Source of the DNA: Aeromonas encheleia
Lineage (GTDB): Bacteria; Pseudomonadota; Gammaproteobacteria; Enterobacterales; Aeromonadaceae
DNA length: 64,000 nucleotides
NCBI RefSeq assembly: GCF_900637545.1
Contig: NZ_LR134376.1
Span: 1,383,001 to 1,447,000 of the forward strand
Direction of reading: 5' to 3'
The first letter of the stretch is position 1, and each line of letters opens with the position of its first letter. A program made the translations under genes and the position numbers. Shown here one piece after another: positions 1 to 9,085 of this stretch. The notes beneath the pieces are model-generated. The model made no database searches. It was not told where the DNA came from and saw nothing but the letters and a program-made list of their open reading frames with translations.

Positions 1-1
1 G

Positions 2-601
2 CGCCACAGCCCGGAGCCAGTCACCCTGGTGCCGACCGGCCCGCTCACCAACATCGCCCTGCTGCTGGCGGCGCATCCAGAGCTGCACCACAAGATAGGC
101 CGCATCGTGCTGATGGGGGGCTCGGCCGGAGCGGGCAACTGGACCCCGGCGGCGGAGTTCAACATCTATGTGGATCCCGAGGCGGCCGACATGGTGTTCA
201 AGTCCGGGATCCCTCTCACCCTGTGCGGGCTGGACGTGACCCACGAGGCGCAGGTGATGGACGCGGACATAGAGCGGGTGCGCGCCATCCCCAACCCGGT
301 GGCCCGCTGTGTGGCGGAGCTGCTCGATTTCTTCATGATCTATCATCGGGATCCCAAGTGGGGATTTCGCGGGGCACCGCTGCATGATCCCTGTACCATC
401 GCCTGGTTGCTGGCGCCCGAGCTGTTCCATGGGATAGATTGCTGGGTCGGCATCGAGACTCAGGGAGTGCATACTGTGGGAATGACGGTGGTGGATCGCC
501 ATGGCCTGACCGGCCATGCCGCCAACACCCATGTCTTGCTGGGGCTGGATCGGGTCGGCTTCATCGACCTGCTGGTGCAGCGTCTGCAGGCATTTCATTG
601 A
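2..601 (+). CDS. rihA: RihA-type pyrimidine-preferring ribonucleoside hydrolase (5' end outside window)
   Basis: Only the C-terminal ~199 residues are present; the frame is open to the left edge, so the real start lies outside. The product belongs to the inosine/uridine-preferring nucleoside hydrolases, which split ribonucleosides into base and ribose in the cytoplasm. Visible family motifs are the [11 protein letters not shown] and RIVLMGG strands, [11 protein letters not shown] (ribose and calcium site region) and the [10 protein letters not shown] segment with its conserved His-Asp near the active site. The sequence matches my recollection of E. coli RihA, including the LDFFMxYHxDxKWGF stretch, better than RihB or RihC. 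Stop TGA at 599-601. Substrate preference is inferred from similarity only. Confidence 0.85.
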   Translation, partial: RHSPEPVTLVPTGPLTNIALLLAAHPELHHKIGRIVLMGGSAGAGNWTPAAEFNIYVDPEAADMVFKSGIPLTLCGLDVTHEAQVMDADIERVRAIPNPVARCVAELLDFFMIYHRDPKWGFRGAPLHDPCTIAWLLAPELFHGIDCWVGIETQGVHTVGMTVVDRHGLTGHAANTHVLLGLDRVGFIDLLVQRLQAFH

Positions 602-630
602 GATCAGGGCGAATGGATAAGGGGCAGGGG

Positions 631-1101
631 ATGTGGAAGACGACGCTGGCACTGCTGGTCGGTGCACAACTGACGGCCTGTGCCACGCCATTTGAGACGA
701 TGTGGCAGGGGCTGGCGACCTGCGATCTGGACAACCTCTCTTTCGACGCCGAACGGGGGGAGGGATCTTCGCCGCAGCTCAATGCCTTCAAGCCTTACAA
801 GACGACCGATGGCTTCGCCTGGTACAAGACCCACCAGGAGCTGCATGGCCTGCCGATCCACGGCTTCCTCATCCCGACCTCGACCTTCGAGGTGCACGCC
901 CTGTTTGTTGACACCCCCATCGCCAACGCCAGGCGGCTTACCCATAACGCCTATGGCAGCGAGTTTGCCGATGAGCGCAAGCACGATCTGGGGGAGGCTC
1001 CCCTGCTGCTGCGGGATCCGAACAATCCCAAGCGCTCCATCATCGACTGCACCCAGGGGGAGTCGGAGGAGCCGCTGCCGGAGGAGCCTTTCCCGGAATA
1101 G
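631..1101 (+). CDS. small predicted lipoprotein, function unknown
   Basis: A 156-residue protein. I chose the ATG at 631 because AAGGGG lies six bases before it and the product then begins with a compact lipoprotein signal: charged MWK, a hydrophobic run, and the lipobox LTAC with the lipidated Cys at residue 17. An in-frame ATG at 613 would add six residues. The mature part is acidic at the end (EEPLPEEPFPE) and has one further Cys in IIDC. I recognise no enzyme motif. It follows the nucleoside hydrolase by 29 bases and may be cotranscribed. A strong palindromic terminator lies just downstream. Confidence 0.6.
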   Translation: MWKTTLALLVGAQLTACATPFETMWQGLATCDLDNLSFDAERGEGSSPQLNAFKPYKTTDGFAWYKTHQELHGLPIHGFLIPTSTFEVHALFVDTPIANARRLTHNAYGSEFADERKHDLGEAPLLLRDPNNPKRSIIDCTQGESEEPLPEEPFPE

Positions 1102-1137
1102 GGACAGGCGGCATGATGCCGATGAGGACACCACTGC

Positions 1138-1169
1138 AGAGAGGGGAGCCATGGCTCCCCTCTCTTGTT
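1138..1169 (+). terminator. palindromic terminator-like hairpin
   Basis: A 13-bp perfect stem (1138-1150 with 1153-1165, two-base AT loop) is followed by TTGTTA. It lies 36 bases after the lipoprotein stop and probably ends that transcript. The short T run makes it weaker than the other terminators here, and because it is palindromic it could also serve the convergent gene at 1197-1493. Confidence 0.55.
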
Positions 1170-1196
1170 ATGCGTTGCTGGTGCTGGCAGCCACCA

Positions 1197-1493
1197 TCAG
1201 GGGTAGCCCAGGGTCTGCTTGATGGTATCGAGCTGCGCCGCTATCCAGGCCGGGTTGATGGGGCCCCAGTCGCCGATCCGATAGTGGCCCTGCAGGTGGC
1301 GTGCCCCCTCGGTCTGCTCGAAGGCGCAGTGGATGTCCAGCTCCGCCAGGGCCGCCAGGGTATCCTGGGCGGTGCGTCGCGGCATGCCGGTGGCCGCCAT
1401 GATGGCGGGGATGCTGTCGGTGCCTTGGCTTATCAGGTGGGCAACGTAGAGCCGTCGATAGAAGCTGGTCCGGGTCTTGCTCGGCTCTGTCAT
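1197..1493 (-). CDS. small winged helix-turn-helix regulator
   Basis: A 98-residue protein counted from the ATG at 1493, which has GGGGAGAGACA directly upstream; a longer reading from 1544 lacks such a site. The N-terminal two thirds read as a winged helix: RRLYVAHLI as first helix, then DSIPAIMAATGMPRRTAQDTLAALAELDI as helix-turn-helix and wing. The pattern resembles the HTH_43 family, DNA-binding proteins without a separate sensing domain; that assignment is from memory. The end WGPINPAWI...TLGYP is also characteristic of the relatives I recall. No regulated target can be named. The next gene on the same strand, the DUF1523 gene, starts far upstream and ends at 1582. Confidence 0.6.
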   Translation of the reverse strand: MTEPSKTRTSFYRRLYVAHLISQGTDSIPAIMAATGMPRRTAQDTLAALAELDIHCAFEQTEGARHLQGHYRIGDWGPINPAWIAAQLDTIKQTLGYP

Positions 1494-1581
1494 TGTCTCT
1501 CCCCGAGATTTGTCTGGCTGACCGGACAAGCCGCCATATGCCATCGCTGCAGGCCGCTGGCGCCGTTTTTGCCTGAGTCGA

Positions 1582-2112
1582 TCATATTTCGTCCTCGAGA
1601 CGGTCGAAGTAACGCCAGGTGGCGATGGCGGCCTTGCCCATCACCAGGGCCCAGACGCCGAACCAGAACCAGCGGAAGAAGCTCCAGGTGGAGGCGTCAG
1701 GCTGGGTGCTCTCGATCTTGGTAACGTTGGGGAATAGGGAGAACATGTTCACGCGCCAGCCGTAGGAGGTGATGATGGCCAGGCGCTTCTCGAATTCCAT
1801 GGATTTGGCCTTGGCCTGCACGTCGGCGGCATCGAACTTGAAGTAGAAGGGCCAGCCCCAGAGGGTATCCTCGTTGCGGAACACCCGGATCTTCTCGCCG
1901 GGGCGCTCGGTATAGATGTAGTAGACATCTACTGTGGGGCCGTCTGCCGGGTTCTTCTGGCTGATGGGGCCATCCTTGTCGGTGCGCTTCACCTCGACCC
2001 CGGTGATGGTGGCGATGGTGTGTTCCGGCAGATAGAAGTCGAGCCAGAGAGCGGAGAGCAGGGCGACGAGGCCCAGCGCGATAAAAGCGGGTTTCTTGAA
2101 CTTCAGGCTCAT
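1582..2112 (-). CDS. DUF1523 family membrane-anchored protein
   Basis: A 176-residue protein with one hydrophobic segment near the N terminus (about residues 9-28, FIALGLVALLSALWLDFYLP) and a second near the C terminus (about 145-165, FFRWFWFGVWALVMG). The central part, with TITGVEVKRTDKDG, VYYIYTE and DTLWGWPFYFKFDAADVQ, is typical of DUF1523, a family of unknown function. It probably sits in the inner membrane with a periplasmic middle domain. Start ATG 2112 with AGAGAATCCC before it. It stands alone: the gene downstream on this strand is a separate small regulator. Confidence 0.75.
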   Translation of the reverse strand: MSLKFKKPAFIALGLVALLSALWLDFYLPEHTIATITGVEVKRTDKDGPISQKNPADGPTVDVYYIYTERPGEKIRVFRNEDTLWGWPFYFKFDAADVQAKAKSMEFEKRLAIITSYGWRVNMFSLFPNVTKIESTQPDASTWSFFRWFWFGVWALVMGKAAIATWRYFDRLEDEI

Positions 2113-2530
2113 GGGATTCTCTACGTGAGGGGGAATGACGTGCCTCTACCATACCCACATTTGCGGATGCAGCCCAGTCCCTAATGACCCCATTCATTCA
2201 AAATGTCGTTTAAAACTGACAGCTTCCAGGCCCCCCGAGGAGGCGCCCCGCGGGCCCAGTGGGCGCGGGCTCAGCCCATCGAGGGTCGGCGGCGGCACCG
2301 ACGCGGGCCTCTTTGCGCTGAGTCATGTGACAGCATCTGGCTGGCAGTCTGGTGTTGGTCGCCGTGCTACCCCCTTAGTAGTGAGTGGGCGGGGATGATG
2401 GCCGCCTCGGTCCGCAACCTGGGGTGGCTCCGCGCCCTCGATGGCCGAAATCGGCCGGCTGACGGGTTTTTGCTTGTGTGCAAGGGGGGCGGTAGGCAAG
2501 ATTGAAGCCTTGTTACCATGGAGGTGTAGT
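2113..2530. other. 418-bp gap between DUF1523 gene and lysE-like gene
   Basis: No convincing gene. This is the divergent control region of the DUF1523 gene (leftward) and the LysE-type gene (rightward). The part next to the exporter is very GC-rich, with inverted repeats such as GGCCGAAATCGGCC (about 2443-2456) followed by a GGGTTTTTGC stretch, so a structured leader or attenuator is possible. I compared it from memory with lysine, manganese, fluoride, thiamine and cobalamin riboswitch cores and saw no match. Confidence 0.4.
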
Positions 2531-3163
2531 GTGTCCCACTGGATTGATCCCGCTATTCTGGCGCTGTTTATTCCCACGTTCTTCTTTGTCTCTGTGACCC
2601 CCGGCATGTGTATGACCCTGGCGATGACCCTCGGCATGAGCCTGGGGGTGCGCCGCACCCTGCACATGATGTGGGGGGAGCTCATCGGGGTCGGGTTGGT
2701 CTCGGTGCTGTCGGTTATCGGGGTGGCCGCTGTCATGCTCAACTACCCGGCGCTGTTCTCGGCGTTAAAGTACGTGGGCGGGGCCTATCTGGTCTGGCTC
2801 GGCATCCAGATGTGGCAGGCGAAGGGCAAGATGGCCATCCCGGCGGACTTGTCGGCCGGGCAGGAGACTAAGCCGCTTGGACTGGCGCTGCAGGGCTTCG
2901 TCACCGCCATCGCCAACCCCAAGGGCTGGGCCTTCATGGTCTCCCTGCTGCCACCCTTCATCAATGCGGCCAAGCCGATGGCGCCGCAGATCAGCGCCCT
3001 GGTGATGCTGATCCTGATCATCGAGTTCTCCTGTCTGCTGCTCTATGCCAGCGGGGGCCGCACCCTGCGCCACTTCCTCGCCAAGAGCGGTAACGTCACC
3101 CTGATGAACCGCATCGCGGGCTCCCTGATGCTGGGGGTCGGGGTCTGGCTGGCGCTGGGCTGA
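2531..3163 (+). CDS. LysE/RhtB family amino-acid exporter
   Basis: A 210-residue membrane protein of the LysE translocator family, which exports amino acids such as lysine, threonine, leucine or homoserine across the inner membrane. I chose the GTG start at 2531 because GGAGG lies about six bases upstream and the product then begins MSHWIDPAIL. Six hydrophobic helices are visible. Diagnostic are the early TPGMCMTLAMTLGMSLGVRRTLHMMWGE block (counterpart of the family's PGP...GxxxGxR segment), VGGAYLVWLGIQM, and NPKGWAFM. The substrate cannot be read from sequence. A rho-independent terminator follows. Confidence 0.8.
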   Translation: MSHWIDPAILALFIPTFFFVSVTPGMCMTLAMTLGMSLGVRRTLHMMWGELIGVGLVSVLSVIGVAAVMLNYPALFSALKYVGGAYLVWLGIQMWQAKGKMAIPADLSAGQETKPLGLALQGFVTAIANPKGWAFMVSLLPPFINAAKPMAPQISALVMLILIIEFSCLLLYASGGRTLRHFLAKSGNVTLMNRIAGSLMLGVGVWLALG

Positions 3164-3176
3164 GTGTAGCGCAATG

Positions 3177-3218
3177 AAAAATGCCACCCGTCTCTGACCA
3201 AGAGGGGTGGCATTTTTT
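3177..3218. terminator. bidirectional terminator between convergent genes
   Basis: The arms ATGCCACCC (3181-3189) and GGGTGGCAT (3205-3213) form a nine-bp stem flanked by an A run on the left and a T run on the right. It can end both the LysE-type transcript (plus) and the GH84 transcript (minus). Confidence 0.85.
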
Positions 3219-3237
3219 ATGGGCGTCTGGCGGCGCC

Positions 3238-4341
3238 TCAGTCGGTCAGGCAGTCCGGATCGAACACGTATTCCCCCGCCAGCCAGCGCAGTATCTCGTC
3301 GACGCAGCCCTGATCCTGGAACGGCAGGTAGCGGGCCTGGAGATAGTCGTGCTGCGCCGGGGTGAGCTGGGCCAGCCCTATGTCCTGGAACAGCGACAGA
3401 TCGGCCTGGATCATGGCGGAGATCTGCGGGCCGCAGGTGGCATTGAGGGAGGCGTGCAGCGCCTTGTCCGGATCGTACTGCTTGCCGAGCCGGTAGCTCA
3501 TGGGCAGGGTGGCGAGCGGCAGCACCGAGAGCGCCGCCTGTTTCATGGGATTGACCGCGTGGCCCGCCACCAGATCGGCCAGCTCCGCCGGGCGGTTCTC
3601 GAAGGCGCGCAGGTGCAGGAAGCTGCTGGCCTTGCTGCCATCGTTGACCGGGTAGTTGTCCCACAGGAAGGGCTTGCGGTGCAGCCAGTCGGCGGCCTGC
3701 TTGAGGTGGGGCGCAGGGTAGTCGCTGGAGCAGACCTTGGGGCCGGTCCAGAAGATGTCAAAACGCTTGTCCAGCCCCTGGCCCAGATCGGTCAGATAAT
3801 GGGGCGGCATGGCGCCGAACACCTTCTCCAGCACCGGATCCGTCGAGTAGTAGCTGGGGCAGAACAGCAGGCGGCTGGCTTTACTGTGGGCCGCGATGTC
3901 GTGGGCTATGGTGAGCTGCCAGTGGGCGAGATCCGGGGTGTCCCCCTTCATGTCGTCGAACAGCACCGCCAGTATGTCGGGCTGCAGCGCCTCGTCGATG
4001 AGGCGGACCTTCTCCAGCAGCGCCGCACGCTTGCGCGGGTAGTCGTGATGGGCGCCCATGGGGCTCAGGCCCACCCCGAAGGCGAGGCCGTTGTCACGGC
4101 ACTGCTGGGCCAGGCGGCGCAGATCCTCGAGCTGGTGCGCAGGCCAGGGCTGGGCCCAGTGCTTGCGCAGATGGCCATCTTCTTTCGGCGCATAGATGTA
4201 GAAGCCATAGCCGTGGCGAGGCAGCCACTGAGCATAGCGGGCGCGGGCTTCCCAACTCCAGCCCTTGCCGAAGAAGCCCTCGATCAGCCCCAGTCGGGGC
4301 GAGGGGGGATAGAGACCAGACAACAGGCTTTGATAAGGCAT
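3238..4341 (-). CDS. GH84-type beta-N-acetylglucosaminidase
   Basis: A 367-residue protein with the hallmarks of glycoside hydrolase family 84, whose members remove beta-linked N-acetylglucosamine (bacterial O-GlcNAcase/hyaluronidase type). The start carries GLIEGFFGKGWSW, the family's first strand motif. AVLFDDMKGD near residue 153 contains the paired Asp-Asp used in substrate-assisted catalysis. FCPSYYS, DIFWTGPKVCSSDY and FLWDNYPVNDG are further family strands. No signal peptide is visible, so it is predicted cytoplasmic, and no accessory carbohydrate-binding module is present; it is close to a bare catalytic domain. Its substrate, perhaps a GlcNAc-bearing glycan fragment or modified protein, is unknown. 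Confidence 0.8.
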   Translation of the reverse strand: MPYQSLLSGLYPPSPRLGLIEGFFGKGWSWEARARYAQWLPRHGYGFYIYAPKEDGHLRKHWAQPWPAHQLEDLRRLAQQCRDNGLAFGVGLSPMGAHHDYPRKRAALLEKVRLIDEALQPDILAVLFDDMKGDTPDLAHWQLTIAHDIAAHSKASRLLFCPSYYSTDPVLEKVFGAMPPHYLTDLGQGLDKRFDIFWTGPKVCSSDYPAPHLKQAADWLHRKPFLWDNYPVNDGSKASSFLHLRAFENRPAELADLVAGHAVNPMKQAALSVLPLATLPMSYRLGKQYDPDKALHASLNATCGPQISAMIQADLSLFQDIGLAQLTPAQHDYLQARYLPFQDQGCVDEILRWLAGEYVFDPDCLTD

Positions 4342-4395
4342 AGTGAACTCCCTTCGCGCTGAGCACTTTTTGCTAACAATGGTTAGACTGCTGTC

Positions 4396-6123
4396 TTAAA
4401 CCGGATCTTCTTCCAAAAAGCGTACCCCTATCTTGCGAGGCTCACCCTCTTCCATCTCCGCCACCGTCCAGAGCAGACCCTGCCAAGCGAAATGGTCACC
4501 TACTACCAGATTATCGCCCAACTGCCCGGCGATAAAATCGCCGAGTGTCTGATCCGCCACCTCGCTCACATCCAGCCCGTAGAGCGGGGCGAGATCCACC
4601 AGTCTGGCGGCCGCCTCCAGCAGGAAGTCGCCGAAGAAGCGCGGGCCCAGATCCTGCTCGGGGGCCTGGCTGAACAGCTGGCCGAGGGCGGGCAGATCCC
4701 GCTCGTGACCGATGACGCAGAGGATATCATCCGGTTGCAGGCGGGTACTGCCCGAGGGGTGCAACAGCTCCTGGCCCCGGAACAGGGCGCAGATGCGGGT
4801 CCCCTGGGGCATGCGCAGCTCGCGTAGCGGCGAGCCGATGCACCACTTCTCGGCGCTGAGGCGATAGATGAAGGTCTCCCACTGGCTGTCGAGATCGATC
4901 TCCAGCCCGGAGCGGTTGATGGGGGAGGGCGGTGCCGGCACCTCGACCCGTGCCAGCCTGGAGGCCAGCGGCAGCGAGCTGCCCTGCAGGATGAGGGAGA
5001 CCAGCACCACGAAGAAGGCGACATTGAAGTAGAGCTGGGCGTTGGGCAGCCCCGCCATCATGGGGAAGACCGCCAGTATGATGGGCACGGCGCCACGCAG
5101 CCCCACCCAGGAGATGAACCAGCGCTCGCGGGGGGCGAAGTTCTTGAACGGCAGCAGGCCAATCCAGACCGACACCGGGCGGGCGAACAGGATCATCCAG
5201 CCGGCCAGCAGCAGCGCCGGCAGGGCGATGGGCAGCAGGTTGCTCGGATTGACGAGCAGACCCAGCACCAGGAACATGCCGATCTGGCTGAGCCAGGTCA
5301 GCCCATCCAGCACCGACAGTGTGGTGCTGCGGCTGCGCAGGGAGAGGTTGCCGAGCAGCAGGCCGGTGAGGTAGATGGAGAGGATGCCGCTGCCCCCCAC
5401 GGCCGTGGTGATGGCGAAGATGAGCAGGCCACCGCTGACGGTGAGCAGGGGATAGAGGCCGGGAGCCAGCCTGGCGCTGTTGATGAGGCGCCACAGCAGC
5501 CAGCCGCCGCCGAGGCCGATGCCGGCTCCGAGCCCGAACTGCTTGACCAGCTGCAGCAGCAGGAAGGCCCAGTCCAGCCCCTGCTGCTGGGTGGCGAGGA
5601 TCTCGATCAGGGTGACGGTGAGAAACACCGCCATGGGATCGTTGCTGCCTGACTCTATCTCAAGGGTGGCGCTGACCCGCTCGTTCAGGCTGCGCCCGCC
5701 GAGCAGGGAGAACACCGCCGCCGCATCGGTGGAGCCGACGATGGCGCCGATCAGCATGCCCTGCATCAGGTTGAGATCGAACAGCCAGGCGGCGGCGAGA
5801 CCGGTCAGGCCCGTGGTGATGGCCACCCCGACGGTGGCGAGCGACAGGGCGGGCCAGAGCGCGACCCGAAAGGAGGAGACCCGGGTGCGCATGCCGCCGT
5901 CGAGCAGGATGATGGCGAGCGCCAGGTTGCCCACCAGGTAGGCAACCGAGTAGTCGGCGAAATGGATGCCGCCGGGGCCATCCTCACCGGCCAGCATGCC
6001 GACGGCGAGGAAGATGACCAGGATGGGAATGCCGACACGAGAGGAGAGCGCGCTTAACAGGACACTGCATCCCACCAACAAGGCACCGATAAGAAAGAAA
6101 CTGTTGATGGTGGTGGCATCCAA
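4396..6123 (-). CDS. nhaP2: potassium/proton antiporter NhaP2 (CvrA)
   Basis: A 575-residue CPA1-family cation/proton antiporter. The N-terminal ~390 residues form about 12 membrane helices, including the core motifs [27 protein letters not shown] (the ND pair of the ion site) and [13 protein letters not shown]. After the membrane domain comes a TrkA-C (RCK-C) regulatory domain ([21 protein letters not shown] ... [13 protein letters not shown]) and a C-terminal CorC/HlyC-like domain. This three-part layout is diagnostic for NhaP2, which expels K+ or Na+ in exchange for protons. The gene is monocistronic, with start ATG 6123 behind AAGGAG. Confidence 0.9.
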   Translation of the reverse strand: MDATTINSFFLIGALLVGCSVLLSALSSRVGIPILVIFLAVGMLAGEDGPGGIHFADYSVAYLVGNLALAIILLDGGMRTRVSSFRVALWPALSLATVGVAITTGLTGLAAAWLFDLNLMQGMLIGAIVGSTDAAAVFSLLGGRSLNERVSATLEIESGSNDPMAVFLTVTLIEILATQQQGLDWAFLLLQLVKQFGLGAGIGLGGGWLLWRLINSARLAPGLYPLLTVSGGLLIFAITTAVGGSGILSIYLTGLLLGNLSLRSRSTTLSVLDGLTWLSQIGMFLVLGLLVNPSNLLPIALPALLLAGWMILFARPVSVWIGLLPFKNFAPRERWFISWVGLRGAVPIILAVFPMMAGLPNAQLYFNVAFFVVLVSLILQGSSLPLASRLARVEVPAPPSPINRSGLEIDLDSQWETFIYRLSAEKWCIGSPLRELRMPQGTRICALFRGQELLHPSGSTRLQPDDILCVIGHERDLPALGQLFSQAPEQDLGPRFFGDFLLEAAARLVDLAPLYGLDVSEVADQTLGDFIAGQLGDNLVVGDHFAWQGLLWTVAEMEEGEPRKIGVRFLEEDPV

Positions 6124-6416
6124 TGGCGAACTCCTTTTATAGCAGAATGCAAAACAGGCACATTATATGCAGTTTGGGTCGCCTTGTGTGGCTTAATTGT
6201 GCATCGATTTGCAGTTTCTTACATTTAAAGTGCTGTTTTTCAGCGCCTAGGGATGCCGGCCTCCCGGCCAGGAATGGGGGATAAAGTGTGACGACTGGCT
6301 CCAGAGGGCGGGTCGGTGGCGTGAGACGGGGATGGTCGTGCGGGGCGGTTTGTGACCCTCCCCGAGGGGGAGGGCAAGGCAGAGACCGGGGCACCAGCGG
6401 GGTCCCGGTGCGGGAT
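6124..6416. other. 293-bp gap downstream of ypfN and upstream of nhaP2
   Basis: Contains the nhaP2 upstream region (AT-rich 6130-6240) and, about 40 bases after ypfN, a hairpin CCCTCCCC/GGGGGAGGG at 6356-6374 that lacks a T tract. It may end the yffB-dapE operon weakly. No gene seen. Confidence 0.4.
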
Positions 6417-6563
6417 TCAGTCGTCCTCGTCGTCTTTGACTTCCCGGATCTTGTCCCTGTATTTGGGCAGTTGTTTCTCGAGCTGCTTCATGTCCTTGAT
6501 GGCGTTGAGAAACAGGCCAAGCAGGAACAGCAGCGGCAGGCCTATCCATAACCACAGACTCAT
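6417..6563 (-). CDS. ypfN: YpfN (UPF0370) family small membrane protein
   Basis: A 48-residue protein with a strong ribosome site (AAGGAGAACATC before the ATG). The first 20 residues form one membrane helix (WLWIGLPLLFLLGLFLNAIKD), then a basic stretch and an acidic tail (KDDEDD). Size, the LNxIKDxK motif after the helix and the acidic end match E. coli YpfN, which likewise sits directly downstream of dapE. Function unknown; presumably a single-pass inner-membrane protein. Its ATG overlaps the stop of the preceding 35-codon gene by four bases (ATGA), so translation is probably coupled. Confidence 0.75.
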   Translation of the reverse strand: MSLWLWIGLPLLFLLGLFLNAIKDMKQLEKQLPKYRDKIREVKDDEDD

Positions 6564-6667
6564 GATGTTCTCCTTTCGTCGCGGCAGGGGGTGACGTCAT
6601 AACTGACAAGGAGCTCGTCGAGCCGGGTCAGCATGGTCAATTTGCCTTCTATATGCCCCGTCTTCAT
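6560..6667 (-). CDS. 35-residue micro-gene resembling the end of the neighbouring M15 peptidase
   Basis: A 35-codon frame exactly fills the gap between the M15 peptidase gene and ypfN, sharing ATGA overlaps at both ends (6664-6667 and 6560-6563). Its product (GHIEGKLTMLTRLDELLVS then YDVTPCRDERRTS) lines up with the last ~29 residues of the upstream peptidase (DIEGKATVLAHLDEILVR then YVTPCLDARNRS) almost position by position. It may be a partial duplication of that gene's 3' end that has been kept open, or a short translated coupling peptide. No strong ribosome site of its own, so expression would rely on coupling. Whether a protein is made is not known. Confidence 0.5.
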   Translation of the reverse strand: MKTGHIEGKLTMLTRLDELLVSYDVTPCRDERRTS

Positions 6668-7353
6668 GAGCGATTTCTCGCGTCGAGACAGGGGGTGACG
6701 TAACGGACCAGGATCTCATCGAGATGGGCCAGTACGGTCGCCTTGCCTTCAATATCCGCCTGCTGCAGGCAAAGCGCCAGCGCCGCCTGATCCAATCGCT
6801 GTTCCCCGGACTCCAGCGCGAAGCTGAGGTGCCAGGGCTCGTAGGCGACGCCGCCCTGGGCCCCCGCCGGTTTGGCGAAGGGCAGGAAGAAGCCGAAGTC
6901 GTTCATGTGCTCCCCCAGCCAGTCGCTCAGGTCGCTAAACCAGCCACCCTCCTCGTATTCCCAGGGCTCCAGCGCCAGCCTGGTGTCGGCGGGCAGGCAG
7001 TCAGGATCGTAGATGTCCAGATCCGTGCCCCAGTGATGGCGGCTGGTACCGGGCAGGGCGCTCCAGCGCAGGATGGCGTGCAGCCGTTCGGTCTCACTCA
7101 GCTGCAGCGCGTCCAGCGGCTGGCCCGTGGCGTCCAGCAGCGGGCGTTCGCCGCGCCACTTGCCGTTCCAGATGGCGAGCTGGCGCTCGAAGCCGCGCCA
7201 GCTGGAGGCCGGCTGCAGGTTGTGACCGGCATAGGCGGCGGCGACCTGCATGTCGTTGAAGGCCGCCGCGGTGGCGGCGGTCAGACGGTGGGGGCCGCGC
7301 CCCACCAGGATGAGGTGGCTCTCGTCGAGCCCCAGCAGTTGATCCTGGGTCAT
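6664..7353 (-). CDS. M15 family zinc D-Ala-D-Ala carboxypeptidase-like protein (VanY type)
   Basis: A 229-residue protein of peptidase family M15, zinc enzymes that trim peptidoglycan peptides. The start at 7353 is chosen because GGAGG precedes it by about five bases; an upstream ATG at 7377 has no such site. The zinc motifs are visible: SRHHWGTDLDIYD (SxHxxGxAxD type) and EPWHLSF (ExxH/WH type) near residue 185. No signal peptide is evident, so the site of action is uncertain; cytoplasmic peptide recycling would fit the dapE context. It lies 34 bases after dapE. Its C-terminal tail is echoed in the next micro-gene. Confidence 0.8.
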   Translation of the reverse strand: MTQDQLLGLDESHLILVGRGPHRLTAATAAAFNDMQVAAAYAGHNLQPASSWRGFERQLAIWNGKWRGERPLLDATGQPLDALQLSETERLHAILRWSALPGTSRHHWGTDLDIYDPDCLPADTRLALEPWEYEEGGWFSDLSDWLGEHMNDFGFFLPFAKPAGAQGGVAYEPWHLSFALESGEQRLDQAALALCLQQADIEGKATVLAHLDEILVRYVTPCLDARNRS

Positions 7354-7387
7354 CACAGCCTCCGGGTCGTTTCCCATGGGATGAAGG

Positions 7388-8524
<1,137 letters not shown>

Positions 8525-8537
8525 TTAACAGAAAAGT

Positions 8538-8888
8538 TTAACGAGAGAAGAGGGATTGGTAGTGGTCGGCCTTGAAGCCCAGGTGCAGCTCGCCACTCAG
8601 ATCCAGCAGCGGGCGCTTGATCATGGCGGGCTGGGCCAGCAGCAAGGCGCGGGCCCTGGTCTGGTCGAGCCCCAGTTTCGCCTCGTCCGGCAGGGCGCGG
8701 AAGGTGGTGCCGCGGGTGTTGAGCAGGGCTTCCCAGCCGAGCTGGCCTAGCCACAGGTCCAACTGGGCAGGGTCCAGCCCGTCGACCCTGTGGTCGTGAA
8801 AACGGTAGTCGATACCGGCCTCATCCAGCCACTTGCGGGCCTTCTTGATGGTGTCGCAGTTCTTGATGCCATAGAGGGTGGTGGCCAT
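8538..8888 (-). CDS. yffB: ArsC/Spx family reductase-like protein YffB
   Basis: A 116-residue thioredoxin-fold protein of the ArsC/Spx family. YGIKNCDTIKKARKWL places the conserved Cys at residue 11 after the first strand, and later RGTTFRAL and MIKRPLL match the family. E. coli YffB has the same size and place just upstream of dapE. True arsenate reductases have the same fold, but the NCDT/KKAR signature and the location favour YffB, reported as glutathione-linked and of unclear physiological role. First gene of the operon; start ATG 8888 with AAAGGACCTCCC upstream. Confidence 0.85.
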   Translation of the reverse strand: MATTLYGIKNCDTIKKARKWLDEAGIDYRFHDHRVDGLDPAQLDLWLGQLGWEALLNTRGTTFRALPDEAKLGLDQTRARALLLAQPAMIKRPLLDLSGELHLGFKADHYQSLFSR

Positions 8889-8969
8889 GGGAGGTCCTTT
8901 AGCTGCGGGCAGGGCCCTGGATCAACGAAGGCCCGATTCTGGCATTGTGATCCCCTCATGGCAACGCTG

Positions 8970-8991
8970 GCGCCCCGCCGGGGCGCTTTTT
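8970..8991 (+). terminator. orphan plus-strand terminator
   Basis: GCGCCCC (8970-8976) and GGGGCGC (8980-8986) form a seven-bp stem with a three-base loop followed by TTTTT. It has the polarity of a plus-strand terminator, but the nearest plus-strand gene lies thousands of bases upstream and yffB is transcribed away from it. It could end an unannotated small RNA arising in 8889-8969, or be fortuitous. Confidence 0.45.
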
Positions 8992-9035
8992 CTGCGGGCG
9001 GGCCGCGCCGACCCCCGGCCCGAGCGCCAGAAACA

Positions 9036-9057
9036 CAAAACGCGCCCTTGGGCGCGT
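9036..9057 (-). terminator. terminator of the 9086-9400 gene
   Basis: Read on the minus strand, ACGCGCCC and GGGCGCGT form an eight-bp stem with a two-base loop followed by TTTGTGTTT, about 30 bases after the stop of the gene at 9086-9400. Confidence 0.7.
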
Positions 9058-9085
9058 CGTTGCAAAAACTCTTCGATAGGACGAC

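Noticed and set aside
2113..2530. Known riboswitch (lysine, manganese, fluoride, thiamine, cobalamin)
   Set aside because: None of the conserved core strings I remember for these classes is present.
3181..4362. 393-codon frame opposite the GH84 gene
   Set aside because: Antisense shadow; no ribosome site, composition biased to Gln/Arg/Val/Gly.
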